Origin: Pseudozyma flocculosa PF-1
Taxonomy: Eukaryota > Basidiomycota > Ustilaginomycetes > Ustilaginales > Ustilaginaceae
Reading direction: 5' to 3'
Length of the DNA stretch: 64,000 nt
Assembly (NCBI RefSeq): GCF_000417875.1
Contig: NW_006920881.1
Location: 784,760 to 848,759 of the forward strand
Of the stretch, positions 56,304 through 64,000 are shown one piece after another. Every line of letters starts with the position of its first letter. Position 1 is the stretch's first letter. Below the pieces are notes generated by a model. The model saw only the letters and a list, made by a program, of their open reading frames with translations, searched no databases and had not been told where the DNA came from. The position numbers and the translations under genes are program-made.

Positions 56304-57830
56304 CTACTTGGCAGCCGGAGCCCCGCTCTTGGTGGGCGACTTGTTTGTCGTTGTCGACGACGACCCGAGCTTGCGGGTCACGCTGACGCCCTGCTGACTG
56401 CCGCCAGCCTCTGCCTCGGCGGATGGTGCCTCGATCCTAGCCTCCTCATCGCCGGGCTGCACCGGGGCAGCGGCTGCGGCGTGGCGCCGGTCCGCCACCG
56501 TCGAAGCTCGCGCGCGGCGCTCGGTCTCGGCACGCACCGCGGCGGCCTCATCTTCGGGCGACATGGGCAGCGCGATGCGTCCTTCCTGGCGTGCCTGGAT
56601 GCGCGACCACGCCACGCTGGCGATAAAGGCCACCACCTGCAGGCTGATGGCCAGGATCGTCGCCGCCGTCAGCGCAGCCGGGCGAGGGTGGTCGGGATGG
56701 GCAATGGGGAACTGCTTCGACCACAGCAGGCCAATGTTGAGGTAGATGCCGGCCACGGTCCAGGTGACGTCGGCCGTCGAAAAGATCCACAGCGCCGAAA
56801 AGACGCCCATGCCGGCGATGATGCCGAACGCAGGCCAGAGCCCCATCTGGAGCAGCTGGTCACCGTGACCCGAGCCGGCGTCCCACTGCAGAGCCATGAA
56901 GAGCTGCTGCCACAGGTCGTACTGCAGCGTGATGACGAGGAGCATCTTGATGGGCACGTGGATAAACAGCCAGTCGAGCGGGTGTCGCTTCGAAGGGCGG
57001 TACTTGACGGCCAGCACGAGCGAGTTGAAGAGAAGCAGCAGCGCAATGACGCCGAGCGACACGGTGCCGAGGATGAAGGGGATGCGTCGGTCAAGCACCC
57101 AAAAGATGGCCCAGAGGACCATCATGTAGTTGGCCAGCGCCAAGCGTGTGCCGACGCCGTGGACGATGGCTTTCTGCAGGCCGTTTGAAGGACAAGGCCG
57201 AGGGTCAGAGCAGAGCGCGAGTCAGCATAGGTCCAGGTGATCGCGAGTTGACTGAACGCTGCCAAAAACTGCTGTGACTCACCTTTGTCTCTGGGGTGCG
57301 GCTGAGAAGCAAGAAGACGGCGAACCCTATCTGCAAAAGGTAGAGCACCGCCCAGTACAGGAGCACAAAGGGCTCGGAGACGGTGAGGTAGGTGGGATGC
57401 CGCCTCGAGACTTGGCCTGAAGGTACACGCGATGAGAGAGGAGCGGGGCACGTCAGCAATCCCGCGGAGAGAGGGCAGGCGGGCAAGGGGCCTTCGGACA
57501 CTCACCGAGGTTGGGGCTGATGAGCTTGGATCCGCAGATGATCATGACGCCCAGCTGGAGAAGGACGCTCAACGGAGTGAGGATCTGTACGCGCACGAGC
57601 GCCTTTTGCTCCTGTTGGTCCATGGCGAGCTGCTGGTACCTTTGGCTGAGGCCGCCGGGCTGGGTGTGGGTCGAGGTCGAGGTCGAGTCGGATGCGTTTC
57701 GGAGTCGCTGACGGTGCTGGTGCTGATCTTGGTCGTGCTGGGCGCGACGTTCGATCTGGAGCTGTTCGGGGTCTTCGGGTCTAAAGATGTAGTCGGGCTG
57801 GGCGTTGTCGGATGGCTTAGGCGCGGCCAT
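56304..57830 (-). CDS. Multi-pass membrane protein, DUF1774-like
   Basis: The model is complement(join(56304..57173,57283..57416,57506..57830)), 442 aa, junctions in phase. The N-terminus is Gln/His-rich. Membrane segments follow: VRVQILTPLSVLLQLGVMII; FVLLYWAVLYLLQIGFAVFLL; NYMMVLWAIFWVL; FILGTVSLGVIALLLLFNSL; a segment with FIHVPIKMLLVITLQYDLW; and GLWPAFGIIAGMGVFSALWI plus two more. The tail is Ala/Ser/Lys-rich and cytosolic-looking. The pattern, including KAIVHGVGTRLALANYMMVLWAIFWV, resembles the fungal DUF1774 family of unknown function. The frame is open upstream to about 58000 without an ATG, so either 57830 (MAAPKPSDN) is the start, as chosen, or an upstream exon exists. Confidence 0.75.
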
Positions 57831-58502
57831 CGAAGGAGGTTTGGCCCGGATGGATGGGGCTGCAGACCGGGCGTGCGGCTGCAAGTAGTTGCGGCGTGGA
57901 GCGAGTGGTGGGGCCCCGTCGTTGTTGTGAGAGTAGCGACGAGATGGCGGGTGATCTGCTTGCGTATTCAATCTGCTACCTAGCTTGAGTGTTGGACTGA
58001 CGATGGTGGTGGTCTGATGAGAGGTGGCGAGTCAGAAAACGGGGACCAAACGGGTGGGGATGGACAGAGGGCGCGGCAGCGGCGGCGGTGGAGGTTAGCT
58101 GGGGCTGGGGCTGGGGCTCGGGCTGGGGCTGGAGCTGGCCTCTCTGCTGCTCGTGCCCAGCACCACGCTCCCGCTGCAGGGTGATGCGATGTGATGTGAC
58201 CATCGAAGCGGCTCCCCTCTCACCCCAGCCTCTGGCATGCCGGAGGACGGGTCTGGCAGGGCCCACACCAATTCCACGACTCGCACGAGAGCCACTCATC
58301 CGAGGAAGACTCGCTCTCACCGCGTTGGCCCAAACGCAGTCGGGAGGTCAGGCCAGGCCTGGCAGGCCGGCTTACGGGTCCAGCCACTCGGCTTGGCCGG
58401 TCCCGCAACCATCATTCAAGATTCCGGACGACCCATCCACAGCCCCAACCTCTGCACCTGCAAAGCAAACCGCCAGGCGAGTGGAATACTCAGCTGCCAG
58501 CC
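57831..58502. other. Divergent promoter region, DUF1774-like gene and VPS11
   Basis: 672 bp serving a minus- and a plus-strand gene. Contains a GGGGCT/GGGCTC hexamer-like repeat at about 58098-58135. No TATA element is evident. Confidence 0.5.
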
Positions 58503-61500
58503 ATGAGCAAGCAGCGCAGCACCTACGCCGACCACCTCGAGATTGGCGCCGCGGCGGCCGCTCCAGCCTGGCGCTCCTTCTCGTTCTTCGACCCTAGCCA
58601 GGTCCGCGACCAGGACGACTTTGCCCGGTCACCACAGGCGCTTCGCAGCCCCCATCAAGTCGCAGACACGGCCCTTTGCCCCGTACGCCCGCCACCACTC
58701 GCAGACGTGCTTCCCGAAGGCCTCGCAGATGGCAACCTACCAGGACCCTCGAGCCAGTCGGCCTCGCCGGCGCATCTCCGCCAACCTTCGCTCCTCGTCG
58801 GCACCATCGAAGGTCAGGTCCAGGTCCTCGATCCCGACACATTCGTGCAGCTGGCATCCTGGCAGGCCTTTTCGTCGCAAGGCGTCAACGGTCGCGTCAC
58901 CCACCTCTCTTGCGACTCGCGCGGCAGGTTGGTCAGCTTGGGCGAAGAGGATGGATCCCGCTTCCCCATCCTCCGGATATGGGACATGCGAGTCGGCCGC
59001 ACCCTCGACGACGGCAGGCAGTGGATCCCCAAGCTGCTGTCCGAGGGCAAGGTCCAGCACGGTAGCCGCCCTCACCCGGTCGCCACGGTGGCGCACACCG
59101 CCTCGCTCTCGTTCCTCTCGGTGGCTCTTGGCGATGGGACTGTGCTTCTCATCCGCGGCCTCGACTCGACGCTGATGTCGGCTGCCGCATCCACAGCGGG
59201 CCTCGCCTCGAACGCGACTGTCCGGCCCGCGGCGGCAGTGGCGCTTCCCAAGTTCAAGGTCGTCTACCAGCCCGGAGCCAACGAGTCCTTGGCACACGAG
59301 CCCGTCACTGCGCTCGGCTTTTCCGAAACACCATCGACGGTGCAGCAGTCCGCCACCGCACAGCCCGCAGCACAAGCCGAAGCGCAGCCCAGCCAGGGTT
59401 CTCGGGGTCGCAAAGGGGTCGGCCCGCTGCCGCGCCAGCGGCCCAGGAAGACGACCACCGCCGCGGCCAACGAGGCGGGCGGTGCCGGTCAGGAAGGCTC
59501 GCCAGCCGCGGTCCACCTCTTTATCGTCACATTATCGCGCATTCTGCGCTACATCGTGGTCGGAAAGGGTGCCGGCAGCAGCCCAGCCATCCTCGACGAT
59601 GTCGGCTGCGCCCTCGGCTGTGCCGCCGTGATACCGAGCGGCGCGAGCCGCAGGGCCGTCGTTCAGCCGGGCAGCCTGGCCGGCAAGATGGTCGTGGCGC
59701 GCGAGGAGGCCATCTACGTAATCGGGCCCGAGGGAAGAGAGGCGTGCTTCGCCTACGAAGGGCCCAAGTCTAGCATCCACCTGTCGGCGTCGCAGGTCAT
59801 CATCGTCACACCGCCCTTTGCCCCGTCGTCTTCATCCGCCTCGGCGACAGTCCGCAACTTTGTGGCCGGCAGGGATCACGGCACTCCCTCGTTTACACCC
59901 TCCTCGTCCGCCGGTCGCGGCTCGCCCATGTCCAACGGCGCGGGCCCGCTGCAGAGGCGCGGCATGGCCGAGATCGCCAAGGTGACCATCTTCGACCTCG
60001 ACAACAAGTTTGTCGCGTACAGCGGCACGTTTGAGGGCGGCGTGCGCGAGACATGGGTGGGGCCATCCGGCGAGGTGGCCGTGCTGGGCGACAACGGCAG
60101 CCTGACGAGGCTCGACGAGAAGCCGCTCCGCGCCAAGCTCGAGATCCTCTACCGCAAGTCGCTCTTTCTGCTCGCCGTCAACCTAGCGCGCTCGCATGCC
60201 GAGCGGGCGGGCACACCGGACGCAAGGGCCCGCGTCGAAGCGCTCATGGCCGACATCTTCCAGCGGTACGGCGATCACCTCTACAACAAGGGCGACTTTG
60301 AGGGCGCCATGGCCCAGTACGTCAAGACAATCGGGCACACCCAGCCCAGCTTTGTGATCCGCAAGTTCCTCGACGCGCAGCGCATCACCAACCTCACCAC
60401 CTACCTGCAGGAGCTCCACGCACGCGGCATGGCCAGCTCCGATCACACCACGCTGCTGCTCAACTGCTACACCAAGCTCAAGGACGTCGCCTCATTGGAT
60501 CGCTTCATCAAACGGCCGCCCACCAACCAGCAGCGCGACAGGCCCGGCTCGCCGACCGTGGATGCCGAAGGAGGAGCAGCCGGCGACGGGCCGACGGGTG
60601 ACAATGAGCGCGACGAGCTGCCCTTTGATCTCGAGACGGCGATGCGCGTCTGCAGGCAGGCCGGATACTTTGGCCATGCCGCCTACCTGGCGAAGCGATA
60701 TGGCGAGCACGACGAGTACCTCCGCATCCAGATCGAGGACGCCAACGATCACGAGGACGCCCTCGCCTACATCCGCGGCCTCACCCCCGCAGAGGCCATC
60801 CGCAACATGACCCAGTACGGCAAGCTGCTGCTCGACCAGCTGCCGGAGAAGACGACCGACCTGCTCATCGAGCTCTGTGCCGGGGCCTTCCGGCCCTCGA
60901 GCGCCTTTGGCGCCGAGCAGGCGACGCCTGCAAAGGACTCGACCGGCAGGAGCGCGGCGGCCGCCTACCTGAGCTACCTCCACGTTGGCGCCTTTACCAA
61001 GGGCATCGCGGCGGGCGGCGACGGTGGCGCTGGCGCAGCTGGCGGCGGCACGGGCAGCTCGACGCCGAACCTGCAGGCCAGCTCCAACCGCAACTCGACC
61101 GCTGCTGTCGAGCCCTATCACATCGACGGCCCGCGCTCGCGTCGCCAGTCGGTCCTGCCGGGCATCGAGGAAGGGACGCTCGCCGCCGTCGAGGACGGTG
61201 CCTACCCCGTGCCGTCGCCCAGGGTCTTTTTTGCCCACTTTATCCAGCATCCGGCCCACTTTATCCGCTTCCTCGAGACGGTGGCGCTGGCGCGCTGGGG
61301 GCAGAGCGTGAACATGGACGTCCACGCCGCCTCGCACGACCCGCTCGCCGTCGTCGCCGACCTGTCATTCCAAGGCGAGGACGAGGACGAGGTCACCCTC
61401 GCGCTGCGCGAGCTGGGCATGTCGGCCAACGACGACTACGAGGACCAGGACGAGCTGGACCAGAAGGCCATCTGGAATACGCTGCTCGAGCTCTACCTCT

Positions 61501-62529
61501 CGTCGTCCAAGCCGTCCAAGGCGGGCGAGGGCAATGCGTTTGGCCTCGACGGAGCCCAGCGCCACCAGCGGCGCGAACGGGCGCTGCACCTGCTCGAGCA
61601 GCACGCCACGCTGCCGTACGATGTCAGCCACGCGCTCATGCTCTGCTCGGTCGAGAACTTTACCGAGGGCCTCGTGCTGCTCTACGAGCGCATGGGCATG
61701 TACGAGGACGTCCTGCGCTTCTGGATGGACGCCGGAGAGGACGACGAGCGGGCCGGCGGTGCGGGCTCTGAGGACGCCAGCTGCAAGGTCATGGCCGCCC
61801 TCAGCCGGTACGGCAGCGCCAAGCCCCACCTCTACCCGATCGTGCTGCGCTACCTCGTCTCCTCTCCCCAGATCCTCGCCAGACACGGCGACGACCTGCG
61901 CACCGTCCTGCAGCACATCGAGTACCACAGCCTCATGTCGCCGCTCGAGGTTGTCCAGTCCCTCTCGCGCACCGGCGTCGCCAGCGTCGGCCTGGTGCGA
62001 TCCTACCTCTCCCGCACCATCCTCGCCGAGCGCGCCGACATCGAGGCAAACGAGACGACGACGGCGTCGCTCCAGGCCTCGACCGCCGAGAAGCTGGCAG
62101 AAGTCCATGCCCTCACCACCGCTGAGCGGCCACAGGTCTTCCAGATGACCCGCTGCTCGGCCTGCGGCGGGCCCCTCGACCTGCCCACGGTCCACTTTAT
62201 GTGCAAACACTCGTTCCACCAGCGGTGTCTTGGCGAGAACGAGACCGAGTGCCTCGTCTGCGCCCAGAGGCTCGGCGCCATGCGCGACTGGAGAAGGGAC
62301 GTCGAGGCCCTCAAGGGCAGGGAGGACCTGTGAGTGCCAACGTGACCGCCTTCGTTCTGTGCAGATCTCGTGGACATCTTTGCTGACGTCGTCGTCCCGT
62401 CCTGCTCCTCTCCCCCTTGCAAACAGCTTCGAAGCCGAACTCGAGGCTTCCAAGGACGGCTTCGAGACGATCTCGACCTTCTTTTCGAAGGGTCTCATGG
62501 GCCTCGCCGCGTCCGCACAGCTGTCGTAG
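58503..62529 (+). CDS. VPS11: Vacuolar sorting protein VPS11 (PEP5), HOPS/CORVET core subunit
   Basis: The model is join(58503..62329,62427..62529), 1309 aa. The intron lies just after the RING finger and splices EDL to FEAELEASKDGFETISTFF, the conserved C-terminal helix. The N-terminal beta-propeller region begins WRSFSFFDPSQV and contains VGTIEGQVQVLD and RILRYIVVGKG. A clathrin-repeat-like alpha-solenoid follows (YRKSLFLLAVNLARSH, DIFQRYGDHLYNKGDFEGAM, QYVKTIGHTQPSFVIRKFLD, VCRQAGYFGHAAYLAKRYGE). The RING is C-x2-C at 1218/1221 with FMCKHSFHQRCL and CLVC. VPS11 is the central scaffold of HOPS and CORVET tethering complexes at endosome and vacuole, and its RING is linked to ubiquitin ligase activity. 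Insertions rich in Ala/Gly/Ser (about 270-330, 830-900) make it longer than the yeast protein (1029 aa). Confidence 0.96.
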
Positions 62530-62803
62530 CGTAGTTCTCTCTTGTCTGGCTCAGTGGCTTGCATCGTGGTTTGGCCCCATCTCGCAATGGATGCTGCAGC
62601 TCGATCGGTGCCTTGTTGAAGCGCCTTTTGGCATCAGCGACTTCGTTTCTTCAAAGGCCTGCTGCAAGCCGCCAGAAAAAGCTTGGTGCTTGATGTCGGT
62701 CTGGCATCTTCGCGCCAAAATTCTTCACGCTGCTTGCTTCTTGCCCTCTGTCTGCCTTGTCAGGGATTGAATGGCTTGGAACACATTGGACCTGAACCAT
62801 GCG

Positions 62804-63195
62804 GAAAGGAGCCTTGTGGTATTGTTCTCCTGCAAGCTTTCATCAGGCTTGACAAGCATGACAACATGATCTTTTGTACCACTACATCCTCAACACAAAG
62901 TGACCTTGTCTCAAGGTGTGGGGTTGAAGCTGGTGTCCTTGATTGCAAGAGCCTCACTCCTTGCTGGGAAACATCACCAACCAGCCACCTCTTTGCATGC
63001 AGACTGCTGCAGAGCTTGTCAGTGGCCCACAAGACTGTTGCTGAAACAAGAGGCAAATTATGCTGGTCAACATGTCTGTGAGAAGCATGGCCAGCTGGTT
63101 GATCAGATCAGTGCATTCCTGATGGCCCAGTACTCATCAACCAGGCTGCTGGGACCAGCTCTACTGCCTCAATGGCTGCTGAGCCAAGGCTCTAT
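62804..63195. other. CpG-free tract (392 bp)
   Basis: Not one CG dinucleotide occurs in 392 bp, while TG and CA are dense. Neighbouring DNA on both sides is rich in CG. This is what remains after cytosine deamination at methylated CpG, or a RIP-like process acting on a repeat. The tract is continuous in reading frame (one frame open from 62900 to 63220) with the relic that follows. Confidence 0.85.
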
Positions 63196-63223
63196 CGGTA
63201 TACCCTTATGCTGGGAGAAATAG

Positions 63224-63391
63224 AGCCACCCCTGCGTCCTCGTCCATGGCCTCCTGCGCTGCACCAACCACAAGTGTGCCGTCATGGTCAACAGCAAGCC
63301 GGCCCTCAAACTCTGGAACCATGACCTGGTGGCCACCCTCAACTTCGAGCGCATCCTCAACGCCTTCTTGGCTGGCAAGGAGCACCCCTGA
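63224..63391 (+). pseudogene. Relic of a Fanzor/TnpB-like nuclease C-terminus
   Basis: A 55-codon frame between two stops encodes VLVHGLLRCTNHKCAVMV and LWNHDLVATLNFERIL. The order Leu-Leu-Arg-Cys-x4-Cys, then Trp-Asn-x-Asp-x2-Ala-x-Leu-Asn, is the pattern of the C-terminal zinc ribbon and last RuvC-like aspartate region (WNRD-x2-A-x2-N) of fungal Fanzor/TnpB-type proteins carried by transposons. The frame is broken by a stop at 63221-63223 and another at 63389-63391, and no start, N-terminus or terminal repeats are seen. The same frame is open upstream to 62900 through the CpG-free tract. A decayed fragment is the best reading. The match is from memory of the motif, so confidence is limited. 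Confidence 0.4.
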
Positions 63392-64000
63392 GACCTCCGG
63401 CACTGCGGCAAAGACGACAACTAAACCGACAACCTGTCGCGCGGTGGCCCTGGCTCGCCCAAGTTCCGAGCCAGGGCCAGCCTTTAGCCGTGCGGCCCGC
63501 CACCTCTTTTCTGCGTCCCTGCATCCATCTCATTCCTCTCGCTCCGCCAGCACACAACCTTGTCGGGTCATGCCCGAGTAATGGGCTGTCAATCCAAGAT
63601 GCATGTGAGTTGACTCTGCGCTGCCGCCAAACTTTGCTTTGCCACAGGTTCCCCACTGACTTGCCATGCACTCATCCATCTCACTCGACTGGTCTCTGCC
63701 TCACCTCTGCTTGTTGTTAGGCGGCTGCCCAACATGCCCCCGCGGGCGCCCGAGCCCCGAGGAAGGGCTGGCGGGCGGCGGAGCCGAGCGGCAATTGCCG
63801 CAGTCGGCCCCTCGGCCACGGAGGGAGTTCGAGGGAGCTAGTATATAGTCTCCAGGCTCCCACGGAGGCCTCCGATGGCCCCCTTGTCGAATGTACTATA
63901 TCCTCTTCTCACTGGGGACTGGTACAGCCTCGATATCCCACTCCTCCTCATCCCTGACCTCTCCGCGCAAGCCCACTACCGTCCTCGGCCGCCCGCGGTA

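Larger units (their letters stand above)
62530..64000. other. Right-end intergenic region with shifted composition
   Basis: The first 100 bp are the VPS11 3' UTR. From about 62630 the sequence becomes poorer in CpG, and from 62804 to 63195 it has none (separate entry). CpG returns with the mobile-element relic at 63224. The last 280 bp are again CpG-rich and carry no recognised gene. Confidence 0.6.

Noticed and set aside
63581..63965. Possible short spliced gene starting MGCQSKMH with donor GTGAGT
   Set aside because: A myristoylation-like start and splice signals exist, but the best acceptor gives only Ala/Arg/Gly-rich filler and the first acceptor gives an immediate stop.

Overview
The window is nuclear DNA from a filamentous or yeast-like basidiomycete, most likely of the smut lineage (Ustilaginomycotina). 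The signs are high GC and CpG content, few and short GT-AG introns (32 resolved here, most with a GTGAGT donor), long single exons, and proteins with long disordered stretches. The lineage call is inference; the fungal call is firm because the window encodes KCH, MDM31, an NRG1-type zinc-finger protein and other fungal families. Sixteen protein-coding genes can be modelled, plus one probable transposon relic. Exon coordinates come from reading splice sites and checking codon phase across every junction.

Left third (1-19.6 kb): three minus-strand genes come first. They are a disordered protein cut by the window edge, a fusion of an RNase H1 N-terminal-type domain with a split glyoxalase-like (VOC) domain, and a disordered protein. 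Three plus-strand membrane-protein genes follow: a KCH potassium transporter, a peroxisomal adenine-nucleotide carrier (ANT1/PMP47 type) and the mitochondrial inner-membrane morphology protein MDM31.

Middle (19.7-44 kb): all genes are on the minus strand. They are a class V aminotransferase that lacks the desulfurase cysteine, mitochondrial hydroxyacid-oxoacid transhydrogenase, a secreted, probably GPI-anchored alpha/beta hydrolase, an NRG1-like C2H2 repressor and a very acidic nuclear-type protein. Two gene deserts lie here (26.5-29.6 kb and 31.9-40.1 kb). They hold pyrimidine-rich leader sequence and recurring GTACATAC/GTACTGTAC motifs. A 20-N assembly gap flanked by G-runs and near-duplicate sequence sits at 45.4 kb.

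Right third (46.7-64 kb): NOG1 (60S ribosome biogenesis GTPase), a basidiomycete-type protein with a possible tubby-like core, P5C dehydrogenase (proline catabolism), a multi-pass membrane protein (DUF1774-like) and VPS11 (HOPS/CORVET). The last 1.4 kb changes character. A 392-bp stretch (62804-63195) has no CpG at all, and it abuts a 55-codon relic resembling the zinc-ribbon end of Fanzor/TnpB-like nucleases. This looks like a methylated or RIP-like decayed mobile element.

The genes do not form an obvious pathway cluster; most are unrelated housekeeping functions. Mitochondrial and peroxisomal metabolism is well represented (ANT1, MDM31, HOT, P5CDH). No convincing tRNA, rRNA, CRISPR or intact transposon was seen.
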